A stretch of DNA of 64,000 nucleotides, taken from an uncultured Pelagibacteraceae bacterium (lineage in GTDB: Bacteria; Pseudomonadota; Alphaproteobacteria; Pelagibacterales; Pelagibacteraceae). The notes beneath the pieces were generated by a model. That model was not told where the DNA came from. It saw only the letters and a list, made by a program, of their open reading frames with translations, and made no database searches. The position numbers were made by a program, and so were the translations under genes. Location of the stretch: contig CACIWZ010000004.1 in NCBI GenBank assembly GCA_902590505.1, forward strand, positions 1 through 64,000, read 5' to 3'. This document shows positions 8,036 through 16,619 of this stretch, in pieces. Numbering within the stretch: position 1 is the first letter of the stretch; every line of letters begins with the position of its first letter.

Positions 8036-9112
8036 TCAGGTTTTTTTTAAAAACCTCAATATTATAGGCACTATGAACAATATCATTAATAGGCGAATGA
8101 TATGGTGAAAAGAGACAAACTCAGGATCTAAATCAAAAAAAATTGCTATCACTGCAACTTCATAAATTCCTCCTGGGCAATATGATAACAACAAAGTAAA
8201 GAAGTTTTTATCAATTACTAATCCTGCAACAACCGCTGCTGTGATACCCAATATGACCAATAAGAAAGTCGCTACAAAACTATGTAAAGCATTTCTTCCA
8301 ATTTCATTGAATGTTTTATCAGCAAATCTACATCCCACCGAAGAACCTAGAATTAATAAACAATAATCAATAATGTCTGGGGATATTTGATAACTTGCAA
8401 TCTCTGTGATTTGCAATAAACCACTCGCTACTAAAGTCCCAGTTAATAATGCAGCTGGAACTTTTATTTTTTCAAAGAATAATATTAAAATTACTGACAA
8501 GATAATTAAAATCATTAAGTGATGCAAATCTTGATTTGTAATTACTTTTTCAGAAATATTTATGCTATCTAAATCGTAAAAACTATTCACGATAAATGGA
8601 AAAACTGTAATTATAATAATTAATCTTATTAGATGAGATGTAGCCACTTGGCTTAGATCAGTTTTTGCATCTTCGGCTAATATCATCAGTGGGCCTAATG
8701 CACCTGGTGCAGCTGAAAAAATAGAAGTTTTTTTCTCATATTTTGAAAATTTTTCTAAATATTTTGAAACGATTAAAACACTCAAAATTATGTAAATTAA
8801 CATAATTAAAGAGGTCCAGAGCCAATCTTGCATTTGACTAAATAAATCTTTGTCTATGTAGTTACCAATATAAAGACCAAGAATTATTAATATCGAGGAT
8901 AATACCAACCTCGGCATTTTAGTTTTAAGACCCATTAATGAAGCTAAAGAAGTTATTAGCATCGGCCCTAAGAACCAGGCTAAAGGAATATTAAAATATT
9001 CAGCTATAATAGCACTTGGTATTGATATTATGATGACAGATATAAACGGTATTGAAAATATCTGTTTAAAATTTTCTTTATTAAAAGGTATAGCTTGGTT
9101 ATTCTGCATCAT
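8036..9112 (-). CDS. AbrB family putative membrane transporter
   Basis: Membrane protein of 358 residues with two similar halves of about five hydrophobic helices, as in the AbrB/YdcO group (PF05145-like; old annotations call it ammonia monooxygenase). Family-like segments include FNIPLAWFLGPMLITSLASL near 26-45, FSAAPGALGPLMILAEDA near 132-149 and SYCPGGIYEVAVIAIFFDLD near 312-331. The function is not established. Its first ATG lies only two bases from the divergent ATG of the ProC-like gene, so a slightly internal start is possible. Confidence 0.7.
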   Translation of the reverse strand: MMQNNQAIPFNKENFKQIFSIPFISVIIISIPSAIIAEYFNIPLAWFLGPMLITSLASLMGLKTKMPRLVLSSILIILGLYIGNYIDKDLFSQMQDWLWTSLIMLIYIILSVLIVSKYLEKFSKYEKKTSIFSAAPGALGPLMILAEDAKTDLSQVATSHLIRLIIIITVFPFIVNSFYDLDSINISEKVITNQDLHHLMILIILSVILILFFEKIKVPAALLTGTLVASGLLQITEIASYQISPDIIDYCLLILGSSVGCRFADKTFNEIGRNALHSFVATFLLVILGITAAVVAGLVIDKNFFTLLLSYCPGGIYEVAVIAIFFDLDPEFVSFHHIIRLLMILFIVPIILRFLKKT

Positions 9113-9114
9113 TC

Positions 9115-9879
9115 ATGATTTTAGGATTTATAGGAACTGGTAAAATTTCATCATCAATTATTTTTGGTATTTTTAAATCAAAGCTTAAAATTAAGAGAAT
9201 TTATATATCTTCAAGAAATAGAAACATAGCTAAAAAACTATCTAAAAGTTATGGAAAAATAAAAGTATGTAATAATAATCAAGAAATAATAGATAAATCC
9301 TCAGTAGTATTTTTAGGCGTTACACCTAATGTTGGTAATAAAATATTACCTAAATTGAAATTTTCAAAAAACAAAAAAATAATTAGTCTTATTTCGACAA
9401 TCAATTTAGACAAACTTAAAAAGATTACAAAGAATAAGAATATCACAAGAGCTATACCTTTGCCTCCAGTTGAAATTAAAAAGGGACCAGTTATTGTTTG
9501 TCCGCCAAGTAAATTTGCCAAGAATATATTTAAACATTTAGGGCAAGTTCTAGAGCTAAAAAATGAAAAACTAAGCTTCAAGTTTTGGGCTACTGCTTCT
9601 TTAATGGCAACATACTATGAGATATTAAATACGAGTTCTAAATGGTTAAGTAAAAAAGGCATTAATAAAAAACTAGCTGATACTTATGTGGCTGAATTAT
9701 TTTTAGCTTTAAGTCAGGATGCATTAAATAAATCATCTCAAGGATTTAAAAAACTCGTAGCGGACTCACAGACACCAAAGGGCCTTAATATGCAGGTTCT
9801 TAATGAATTGAAAAAAGGAAAATTCTTTACTAAATTCACCAAAGCTCTTGATAACGTAAATAAGAGAGTAAGTAAGTAA
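9115..9879 (+). CDS. proC: Pyrroline-5-carboxylate reductase-like protein
   Basis: NAD(P)-dependent reductase of the ProC family, 254 residues. The Rossmann loop GFIGTGKISSSI starts at residue 4, which fixes the start. RAIPLPP near 117-123 replaces the usual R-x-M-P-N-x-P, a divergent core, and the helical domain ends with a TPKGLN segment in place of TPGGTT. It is therefore ProC-like but may act on a related imine or amino-acid substrate. Only three bases separate its stop from livH, so it heads the Liv operon. Confidence 0.65.
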   Translation: MILGFIGTGKISSSIIFGIFKSKLKIKRIYISSRNRNIAKKLSKSYGKIKVCNNNQEIIDKSSVVFLGVTPNVGNKILPKLKFSKNKKIISLISTINLDKLKKITKNKNITRAIPLPPVEIKKGPVIVCPPSKFAKNIFKHLGQVLELKNEKLSFKFWATASLMATYYEILNTSSKWLSKKGINKKLADTYVAELFLALSQDALNKSSQGFKKLVADSQTPKGLNMQVLNELKKGKFFTKFTKALDNVNKRVSK

Positions 9880-9882
9880 AAC

Positions 9883-10794
9883 ATGGAATATTTTATACAA
9901 CAATTAGTTAATGGGATTACTTTAGGTTCGATTTATGGACTCATTGCGATTGGTTACACCATGGTCTATGGAATTATTGGAATGATTAACTTTGCTCATG
10001 GAGACATTTTTATGATCGGAGCTTTTGTCGCTTTAATTTCATTTATAATTTTTGGTTTAACTGGAGTAGCGTTACCAATTATTTTACTTTTAGTTTTATT
10101 GATAGCCATGCTTTTTACAGCTTGTTATGGATGGACAGTTGAAAAATTAGCTTACAAACCGTTAAGAGGATCTTTCAGATTAGCTCCACTTATATCTGCT
10201 TTAGGTATGTCAATCGTGCTGCAAAACTATGTCCAAGTTGCTCAAGGAGCTAGAGTGAAGCCTATGCAGCCTTTGATTAGCGGTGGTCTAGAATTTTTTA
10301 AGAACTCTGAATTTATTGTTACAGTAAGTTATCTTCAAATTTTCATTGTTATCTTAACAATAATTTTAATGGGTATTTTTACTTATCTTATTACAAAAAC
10401 AGATTTAGGTAGAGCTCAGAGAGCTTGTGAACAAGACAGAACAATGACTGCATTATTAGGAATTAATGTAGATAGAACAATTTCAATTACATTTATAATT
10501 GGTTCTTCATTAGCCTCAGTAGCTGGAATGATGTTCGTTCTCTATTACGGTGTAATTGATTTTTACATTGGATTCTTAGCAGGCATTAAAGCTTTTACAG
10601 CTGCAGTGCTTGGCGGAATTGGCTCTTTACCTGGAGCAATGTTAGGTGGCTTGTTAATCGGACTTATAGAAACCTTCTGGGCTGGATATGTTTCACTTGA
10701 ATATAAAGATGTTGCAGCTTTTAGTGTGTTAATCGTAGTTTTAATTTTCTTTCCAACTGGATTTCTTGGAAAACCTGACATCGAGAAAGTTTAA
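9883..10794 (+). CDS. livH: Branched-chain amino acid ABC transporter permease LivH
   Basis: Inner-membrane permease, 303 residues with about eight helices. LivH signatures are plain: QQLVNGITLGSIYGLIAIGY at 5-24, the MINFAHGDIFMIGAF loop near 36-50, ALGMSIVLQNY near 106-116 and the EAA-like KAFTAAVLGGIGSLPGAMLG near 233-252. The stop overlaps the livM ATG by one base. It forms the channel with LivM for uptake of hydrophobic or other amino acids delivered by the binding protein at 13647. Confidence 0.93.
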   Translation: MEYFIQQLVNGITLGSIYGLIAIGYTMVYGIIGMINFAHGDIFMIGAFVALISFIIFGLTGVALPIILLLVLLIAMLFTACYGWTVEKLAYKPLRGSFRLAPLISALGMSIVLQNYVQVAQGARVKPMQPLISGGLEFFKNSEFIVTVSYLQIFIVILTIILMGIFTYLITKTDLGRAQRACEQDRTMTALLGINVDRTISITFIIGSSLASVAGMMFVLYYGVIDFYIGFLAGIKAFTAAVLGGIGSLPGAMLGGLLIGLIETFWAGYVSLEYKDVAAFSVLIVVLIFFPTGFLGKPDIEKV

Positions 10795-12062
10795 TGGAAA
10801 AGAAAGATATCATTCAGTCATTTAAAGATAGTTTATTTACAGGCTTAATTGCCTTAGCACTATTCGGCCCGATAGTTGGCCTTAGAACTGCATCTAAAGG
10901 AGAAGGTTTATTTATCACTCCTCAATGGGGAGTAGTTTTTTTATTAGTTGGACTTTGTATTTTAGGACGATTTTTAATTAATTTGAATTCCGTTAGAAAA
11001 ACTGAAATTACTTCTTTTTCAAAGTTCACATCTAAGTTTTCAGCGATTACTGAGGATAAAGCAAAACATTTTGCAATTACTGCAATTTTATTTGCTGTCG
11101 TGTTCCCATTTTTACCTTTTACCGACAGATATTTTATGGATGTAGCGATAATGATTTTAACATACATCATGCTTGGTTGGGGTTTAAATATCGTAGTTGG
11201 TTTAGCAGGTCTTCTCGATTTAGGTTATGTAGCCTTCTATGCAGTTGGCGCATATTCATATGCATTAATCGCAACTACCTTTGGTTGGTCTTTTTGGATT
11301 TGTTTACCTTTAGCAGGATTATTTGCAGCTTTTTTTGGAATTTTACTTGGCTTTCCTGTTTTAAGATTAAGAGGAGATTATCTTGCGATTGTTACTTTAG
11401 GATTTGGAGAAATTATAAGAATTATTTTAATTAATTGGTATGAAGTAACCAATGGACCTGACGGGATCACTGGAATACCACGACCATCTTTTTTTGGATT
11501 ACCTTTTAAAAGATCTCCAGATGAAGGGGAAACAAGTTTTCATTTGTTTTTCAATCTTGAATATTCAACAATGCACCGAATAATATTTTTATACTATTTA
11601 ATTTTAGTCTTAGCCTTAATTACAAATTATTTTACACTGAAAATAAGAAAACTTCCTGTTGGTAGAGCCTGGGAGGCTTTAAGAGAAGATGAAATTGCTT
11701 GTAAATCCTTAGGAGTTAATCCTACAAATACAAAATTAACTGCTTTTGCAATCGGTGCTATGTTTGGTGGTTTCGCTGGTTCATTCTTTGCAACACGACA
11801 AGCTTTTATTAGTCCAGAAAGTTTTACTTTTATTGAGTCTGCAATCATTGTTGCTATAGTCGTATTAGGCGGGATGGGTTCACAAACTGGAGTAGTTCTT
11901 GCATCAATTTTCTTAATTGGAATAACAGAAATGTTTAGGGATTTAGAACAATACAGAATGATAGCCTTTGGTGGGGCAATGGTATTAATTATGGTGTTTA
12001 AGCCAAAAGGAATCTTAGCGAATAGAAAACCAACTATTCTTATGCACGGAGATAAAAAATGA
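10794..12062 (+). CDS. livM: Branched-chain amino acid ABC transporter permease LivM
   Basis: Second permease subunit, 422 residues, with the extended N-terminal region usual for LivM (about 120 residues before the core). Core motifs are GWGLNIVVGLAGLLDLGYVA near 126-145, FPVLRLRGDYLAIVTLGFGE near 186-205 and AFIGAMFGG/GSFFATRQAFISPESF near 318-345. It overlaps livH by one base and livG by four (ATGA). It pairs with LivH in the membrane and is energised by LivG/LivF. Confidence 0.93.
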   Translation: MEKKDIIQSFKDSLFTGLIALALFGPIVGLRTASKGEGLFITPQWGVVFLLVGLCILGRFLINLNSVRKTEITSFSKFTSKFSAITEDKAKHFAITAILFAVVFPFLPFTDRYFMDVAIMILTYIMLGWGLNIVVGLAGLLDLGYVAFYAVGAYSYALIATTFGWSFWICLPLAGLFAAFFGILLGFPVLRLRGDYLAIVTLGFGEIIRIILINWYEVTNGPDGITGIPRPSFFGLPFKRSPDEGETSFHLFFNLEYSTMHRIIFLYYLILVLALITNYFTLKIRKLPVGRAWEALREDEIACKSLGVNPTNTKLTAFAIGAMFGGFAGSFFATRQAFISPESFTFIESAIIVAIVVLGGMGSQTGVVLASIFLIGITEMFRDLEQYRMIAFGGAMVLIMVFKPKGILANRKPTILMHGDKK

Positions 12063-12850
12063 GTAATCTATTATCTGTAGAAAATTTAACAATGAAGTTC
12101 GGTGGTTTAACTGCAATCGATGATTTAAGTTTTGATGCTAAAAATAATCAAATAACCTCTATTATTGGACCTAACGGTGCAGGTAAAACAACTGTTTTTA
12201 ATTGTCTTACAGGATTTTATAAACCTACCAATGGTCAAATGTTTTTACATAAAGAGAACAGTAAAATTTCTCTAAGAAAATATACTGATTTTAAAATTGC
12301 CTATGTTGCTAAGGTAGCCAGAACTTTCCAAAATATAAGGTTATTCCCCGCAATGTCAGTATTAGAGAACTTATTAGTTGCTCAACATAATGAATTAATG
12401 GTTGCCTCTGGCTATTCTTTGTTTGGCTTATTGAATCTAAAATCTTACAGAGACAAAGAACAGTTGGCTGTCGATAAAGCAAAATATTGGCTAGATATAA
12501 TCGGCTTAACTCACCGAGCAGACGATAATGCTGGTGATTTACCATATGGAGATCAAAGAAAATTAGAAATTGTTCGGGCGATGTGTATTGAGCCAAGATT
12601 ATTATGTCTAGACGAACCAGCCGCTGGATTAAATCCAAAAGAGTCAGCTGAATTAAACAAATTATTAAAATTTATCAAAACAGAAAAACAAACAGGAATT
12701 TTATTAATAGAACATGATATGAGTGTAGTAATGGGGATCTCTGATCATGTTGTAGTTTTGAATTATGGTAAAAAGATATTTGAAGGAACAGCTGATCAAA
12801 CTAAAAACAGTAAAGAAGTTATCGAAGCCTACTTAGGAGTAGATGAATAA
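12059..12850 (+). CDS. livG: Branched-chain amino acid ABC transporter ATPase LivG
   Basis: ATPase of 263 residues: Walker A GPNGAGKTT at about 37-45, Q-loop in ARTFQNIRLF, signature LPYGDQRKLEIVRAM near 161-175, Walker B LLCLDEPAAGLNP and switch LIEHDMSVVMGISDHV. The stretch between Walker A and the Q-loop carries the extra residues typical of LivG. Genes before and after overlap it. Within this window it is the better match of the two LivG-type ATPases to the E. coli type. Confidence 0.94.
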   Translation: MSNLLSVENLTMKFGGLTAIDDLSFDAKNNQITSIIGPNGAGKTTVFNCLTGFYKPTNGQMFLHKENSKISLRKYTDFKIAYVAKVARTFQNIRLFPAMSVLENLLVAQHNELMVASGYSLFGLLNLKSYRDKEQLAVDKAKYWLDIIGLTHRADDNAGDLPYGDQRKLEIVRAMCIEPRLLCLDEPAAGLNPKESAELNKLLKFIKTEKQTGILLIEHDMSVVMGISDHVVVLNYGKKIFEGTADQTKNSKEVIEAYLGVDE

Positions 12851-13569
12851 TGCTTAAAATTTCTAAGGTTGAAACATTTTACGGTAAGATCCAAGCTTTA
12901 AGAGGTGTTGATCTTGATGTGAATGATGGTGAAATTGTTTCTCTTATCGGCTCTAATGGAGCGGGTAAATCAACTTTACTTATGACGATTAGTGGAGTGA
13001 ATAAAGCCAAAAGAGGAAATATAGTTTTTAATGGCAAAAATATTGAAAACCAAGCACCTCACAAAATTGTTGATATGGGTATTTGCCAAGTTCCAGAAGG
13101 AAGAAGAATTTTTTCAAGACTAACAGTAGAAGAAAATTTAAGATTAGGAGCTCATGCCAACGAAAAAGGAAAGTATTTTGAAAATGATATACAGGAAGTT
13201 TATGATTTATTTCCTGTATTAAGCGATAGGAAAACTCAAAGAGGTGGAACACTATCTGGAGGTGAACAACAAATGTTAGCTATTGGAAGAGCACTAATGA
13301 GTAAACCCAAAGTACTTTTATTGGATGAACCTTCGCTTGGAATAGCTCCTAAATTAGTCAACCAAATTTTTGTTTCAATAAAAAATATTAATAAAGAAAA
13401 AAATGTTACTATTTTTTTAGTTGAGCAAAATGCCAAAAAAGCTTTGGAGCTTGCAGATAGAGCATATGTTCTTGTAAACGGGAAGGTGACCATAAAGGGT
13501 CCTGGTCAAGAGTTGCTTAAAAATAAAGACATACAAGCCGCTTATCTCGAAGGTGGGTCAAAAAATTAA
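12850..13569 (+). CDS. livF: Branched-chain amino acid ABC transporter ATPase LivF
   Basis: ATPase of 239 residues, the standard LivF length. Walker A GSNGAGKST near 34-42, the VPEGRRIFSRLTVEENLRLG segment near 82-101 (a LivF hallmark), signature LSGGEQQMLAIGRALM, Walker B VLLLDEPSLGIAP and switch VEQNAKKALELADR are all intact. It starts within the livG stop and is followed after 77 bases by the binding-protein gene, which has its own predicted promoter. Confidence 0.95.
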   Translation: MLKISKVETFYGKIQALRGVDLDVNDGEIVSLIGSNGAGKSTLLMTISGVNKAKRGNIVFNGKNIENQAPHKIVDMGICQVPEGRRIFSRLTVEENLRLGAHANEKGKYFENDIQEVYDLFPVLSDRKTQRGGTLSGGEQQMLAIGRALMSKPKVLLLDEPSLGIAPKLVNQIFVSIKNINKEKNVTIFLVEQNAKKALELADRAYVLVNGKVTIKGPGQELLKNKDIQAAYLEGGSKN

Positions 13570-13590
13570 CTTTTTTTAATATTTACAAGA

Positions 13591-13618
13591 TTGTAATTAA
13601 AGTGTTCAATATCATAAT
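13591..13618 (+). promoter_or_regulatory. Predicted promoter upstream of livK
   Basis: TTGTAA (13591-13596) and CATAAT (13613-13618), 16 bases apart, precede the livK start at 13647. AAAGGGAAAT is the ribosome-binding site. A separate promoter would allow the binding protein to be made in excess of the membrane subunits. Confidence 0.4.
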
Positions 13619-13646
13619 TAATTAATTAATAACAAAGGGAAATAAT

Positions 13647-14750
13647 ATGTTAAGAACGTTCAATAAACTTCTTTCATTAATTGCCGGAACATTAATGCTT
13701 GCAACAGTATCAGCTAAAGCTGACGTTGTTGTTGCTTCTGCTGGACCTATGTCTGGTCAGTACGCTTCATTTGGTGCTCAGTTAAAAGCTGGTGCTGAAA
13801 TGTGGTTAAAGCACGTAAATAAAAAAGGTGGAATTAATGGTGAGAAAGTTAAATTAGAAATCGGAGATGATGCTTGTGATCCTAAACAAGCTGTTGCTGT
13901 AGCTAACAAATTTGCTGGTCAAGGTGTAGCTTACGTTGCAGGTCACTTCTGCTCTGGTTCTTCAATTCCAGCTTCTGCGGTTTATAATGAAGAAGGAATT
14001 ATTCAAGTTTCACCAGCTTCTACAAATCCAGCGTTAACGGATAAAGGTGGTAAATATACTTTTAGAGTTTGTGGTCGAGATGATCAGCAGGGTGAAGTTG
14101 CTGGTAAATTCTTAGCTGATAACTATAAGGGTAAAAAAGTAGCTATACTTCATGACAAAACTGCTTACGGAAAAGGTTTAGCAGATGCAACAAGAAAAAA
14201 TATGAAGAAAGCTGGCCTTAAAGAAGCTATGTACGAAGCTTATACTGCAGGTGAAAAAGATTACTCTGCTTTAGTTTCGAAACTAAAATCTAATAACATT
14301 GATGCAGTTTATCTTGGTGGTTACCACACAGAAGGTGGTTTGATCGTAAGACAAATGAGAGACCAAGGTATGAAAACTAAATTAATCAGTGGTGACGCTT
14401 TAGTTACAGCTGAGTATTGGGATATTACTGGTGATGCAGGTGAAGGTACGTTAATGACTTTCTCTCCAGATCCAAGAAATAACCCTGCAGCTGCAGATGT
14501 TGTAAAAGAATTTAAAGCTGCTGGTATTGAACCAGAAGGTTATGTTCTTTATTCATACGCTGCGTTACAAGTATTCGAACAAGCTGCTAACCAAGCTGGA
14601 TCAAACGACCCTGCTAAGGTTCTTAAAGTAATGAGAAAAGGTAAGTTTGATACTGTAATTGGTTCACTAGGTTTTGATAAAAAAGGTGACGTGAGCCTAC
14701 CAGGTTACGTATTTTATGAGTGGAGCAAAGGTAATTACAAAGAACTGTAA
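13647..14750 (+). CDS. livK: Branched-chain amino acid-type periplasmic binding protein
   Basis: Periplasmic receptor of 367 residues for the LivHMGF importer. Signal peptide with core at about 9-20 and cleavage near AKA-DV at 25. The type I periplasmic-binding fold is shown by VASAGPMSGQYASFGAQ near 29-45, an acidic-Cys segment GDDACDPKQAVAVANKF near 73-89 and GHFCSGSSIPASAVY near 97-111, the loops that form the amino-acid site and a likely disulfide in Leu/Ile/Val-binding proteins. A strong terminator follows, so it ends the unit headed by the ProC-like gene. Confidence 0.93.
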   Translation: MLRTFNKLLSLIAGTLMLATVSAKADVVVASAGPMSGQYASFGAQLKAGAEMWLKHVNKKGGINGEKVKLEIGDDACDPKQAVAVANKFAGQGVAYVAGHFCSGSSIPASAVYNEEGIIQVSPASTNPALTDKGGKYTFRVCGRDDQQGEVAGKFLADNYKGKKVAILHDKTAYGKGLADATRKNMKKAGLKEAMYEAYTAGEKDYSALVSKLKSNNIDAVYLGGYHTEGGLIVRQMRDQGMKTKLISGDALVTAEYWDITGDAGEGTLMTFSPDPRNNPAAADVVKEFKAAGIEPEGYVLYSYAALQVFEQAANQAGSNDPAKVLKVMRKGKFDTVIGSLGFDKKGDVSLPGYVFYEWSKGNYKEL

Positions 14751-14771
14751 TTCAATTGTTTAACTAATTTA

Positions 14772-14800
14772 AGAGGGGGCTTAGGCCCCCTTTTTTATTT
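14772..14800 (+). terminator. Intrinsic terminator after livK
   Basis: GGGGGC (14775-14780), loop TTAG and GCCCCC (14785-14790) are followed by a T tract. This is a textbook rho-independent terminator and the most GC-rich stem in the left half of the window. Confidence 0.95.
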
Positions 14801-14814
14801 GTAGAAAGGAATTT

Positions 14815-15150
14815 ATGGAAATAACTTATGATGATTTTAAAAAGGTAAAAATTAAAGTTGGTACTGTTTTAGAAGTAAAAGTAAATGAAAAAGCAAGAAA
14901 ACCTTCATTAGTAGTTAAGGTAGATTTTGGTAAAGAGATAGGCATTAAGCAATCTTCAGCACAAATTACTCACTATTACAATCCTGAAAATTTAGTTGGT
15001 AAACAAGTTATTGGAGTTTGTAATTTCCCAACAAAAAATATAGCTGGCGTTGTATCAGAAGTTTTAGTGCTTGGCGCAATTGAAAAGGATGGAAAAGTTG
15101 TCCTAGTGCACCCATCTCAGAAAACTGATAATGGTTTAGATATTGCATAA
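14815..15150 (+). CDS. csaA: CsaA-type tRNA-binding domain protein
   Basis: Stand-alone tRNA-binding (EMAP II-like OB fold) protein, 111 residues, the usual CsaA length. The pattern DFKKVKIKVGTVLEVKVNEK near 7-26, PSLVVKVDFG near 30-39, SSAQITHYYNPENLVGKQVI near 47-66 and CNFPTKNIAGVVSEVLVLGA is characteristic of CsaA, a homodimer described as an export-related chaperone in Bacillus. AAAGGAATTT precedes the ATG. It overlaps the next gene by one base. Confidence 0.88.
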   Translation: MEITYDDFKKVKIKVGTVLEVKVNEKARKPSLVVKVDFGKEIGIKQSSAQITHYYNPENLVGKQVIGVCNFPTKNIAGVVSEVLVLGAIEKDGKVVLVHPSQKTDNGLDIA

Positions 15151-15587
15151 TGAGTTCTGAAACATTTAATTGGAGCTGTAAACACACTTGGTCTAGAAGT
15201 GCAAAAAATACATTTTGGTGTTTACTTGGATGTTCTATAGGTGATTTTGGAACTATTTTATTTTTTCAATTAACTAAAATTCCCTTTCCTGTTTTAGCAA
15301 TTATGGTTTTAGCGATAATCAACGGGATTATTACAAGTATAATTTTAGAAACCATTATCTTATTAAGACAAAATTTTTCTTTTAAATTAGCTTTTAAAAC
15401 GGCTGTGGGTATGAGCTTAATTTCAATGGTGAGTATGGAAATTGCCATGAATGCTACTGATTATTTCCTTACAGGAGGAGCTATTTTAACTTGGTGGGTT
15501 GTTCCGATAATGTTAGCCGTAGGATTTGTTACACCTTGGCCATATAATTATTGGAGACTAAAGAAATTCAATGAAGCTTGCCACTAA
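15150..15587 (+). CDS. DUF4396 family membrane protein
   Basis: Membrane protein of 145 residues with four predicted helices (about 20-38, 45-70, 82-104, 112-132). The N-terminal polar stretch with His and Trp/Cys, SCKHTWSRSAKNTFWC, leads into the first helix, and MEIAMNATDYFLTGG sits near 96-110 before a short TPWPYNYWR tail. This fits DUF4396, which I recall as a domain of unknown function sometimes near copper or heavy-metal genes. It overlaps csaA by one base and is convergent with the cytochrome b561 gene, overlapping it by four. Confidence 0.7.
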   Translation: MSSETFNWSCKHTWSRSAKNTFWCLLGCSIGDFGTILFFQLTKIPFPVLAIMVLAIINGIITSIILETIILLRQNFSFKLAFKTAVGMSLISMVSMEIAMNATDYFLTGGAILTWWVVPIMLAVGFVTPWPYNYWRLKKFNEACH

Positions 15588-16114
15588 GTAATTTTTTTTA
15601 AGATTTTTTCTTTAAAAATAAAATGATGAACAATCACAGCAAGTATATGTAAGGTTACTAAAGCCAATAACAAGTAATTAGCATAAATATGAATTTGATA
15701 AAAAGTATCTGCTAAAACAAAATTATCTTTTTCAAATCCGTATTTAAAAAAAATAAAATTAAGCGTTTCTCCCATGTAAAGTTTTTTAAGTATGCCTGAA
15801 ACAGTAATGGCAAAAATAGTCAAATAAAGCAAAAAATGATTTACTGAAGCAATTAAAGCCTGACCTTTAAAATGACTCTTCCATTCTTTTGGTCTTGGGT
15901 TTAAAAACTTCCAAATTAATCTAAACAAAGTAAGATAGAAAATAGTTATTCCAACTAGGATATGTATATTTTCAAGTTCAATTCTTTCATCAGAAAATTC
16001 AAGCCCTACTAAATAAAATCCAAAAGGAACTTGAGCTATTAAGACAATAAATGTAACCCAGTGGAACAATTTGGCCAATAGGCCATATTCACTTATACTG
16101 TTAAAAATTCTCAT
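15584..16114 (-). CDS. Cytochrome b561 family protein
   Basis: Di-heme membrane cytochrome of 176 residues. It begins with a polar stretch then AKLFHWVTFIVLIAQVPFGF, whose His 17 is the first expected heme ligand. Four helices follow, with His near 51 (IHILVGITIFYLTLFRLIW), and HIYANYLLLALVTLHILAVI with IVHHFIFKE at the end give paired His ligands in the fourth helix. It matches prokaryotic cytochrome b561 (PF01292), which passes electrons between quinol and periplasmic acceptors. A DUF411 gene starts divergently 18 bases away. Confidence 0.88.
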   Translation of the reverse strand: MRIFNSISEYGLLAKLFHWVTFIVLIAQVPFGFYLVGLEFSDERIELENIHILVGITIFYLTLFRLIWKFLNPRPKEWKSHFKGQALIASVNHFLLYLTIFAITVSGILKKLYMGETLNFIFFKYGFEKDNFVLADTFYQIHIYANYLLLALVTLHILAVIVHHFIFKEKILKKIT

Positions 16115-16132
16115 TATTAATTATAATTAGAA

Positions 16133-16615
16133 ATGTTATTTAAAGGCACCATATCAAAATTCATTGTTTTTACAGTAGTATTATTCTCTGTTTTTTATAT
16201 CTTTAATTTTGTCACAGATAATAAAGACGCTTTAGCCAATATTAACAATAAACAAATCGTTGAAGTTTTTAAGACACCCTCATGTGGATGTTGTTATGGG
16301 TACGTTTTATTTTTAGAAGAAGAAAAATTTAAAGTAAAACAAACAGATATGAGAAGCCTTCATACAATAAAACAAAAATATAATATCCCAGTAGAAATGC
16401 AGTCTTGTCATACTACTATTATGGGCAAATACTTTATTGAAGGACATGTCCCGTTCGAAGCAGTAAATAAATTATTAAAAGAGAAACCAGATATTGATGG
16501 TATAGCTTTGCCAGGAATGCCAATTGGAACACCTGGAATGCCAGGTGATAAAGATGAGCCTTATGTTATTTATCAACTTAAAGATGGGAAATCTTCAGTA
16601 TTCATGACAATATAA
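16133..16615 (+). CDS. DUF411 family metal-binding protein
   Basis: Protein of 160 residues with an N-terminal membrane anchor or signal (hydrophobic about 9-25) and a DUF411 domain. EVFKTPSCGCCYGYV near 44-58 contains C51, C53 and C54, and a second cysteine/His pair lies in MQSCHTTIMGKYFIEGHVPF. The Gly/Met/Pro loop LPGMPIGTPGMPGDKDEPY follows. DUF411 proteins (CopG-like) are periplasmic copper/heavy-metal-linked proteins with a thioredoxin-like look. The adjacent cytochrome genes support a periplasmic metal or redox task. Confidence 0.85.
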   Translation: MLFKGTISKFIVFTVVLFSVFYIFNFVTDNKDALANINNKQIVEVFKTPSCGCCYGYVLFLEEEKFKVKQTDMRSLHTIKQKYNIPVEMQSCHTTIMGKYFIEGHVPFEAVNKLLKEKPDIDGIALPGMPIGTPGMPGDKDEPYVIYQLKDGKSSVFMTI

Positions 16616-16619
16616 TTTT

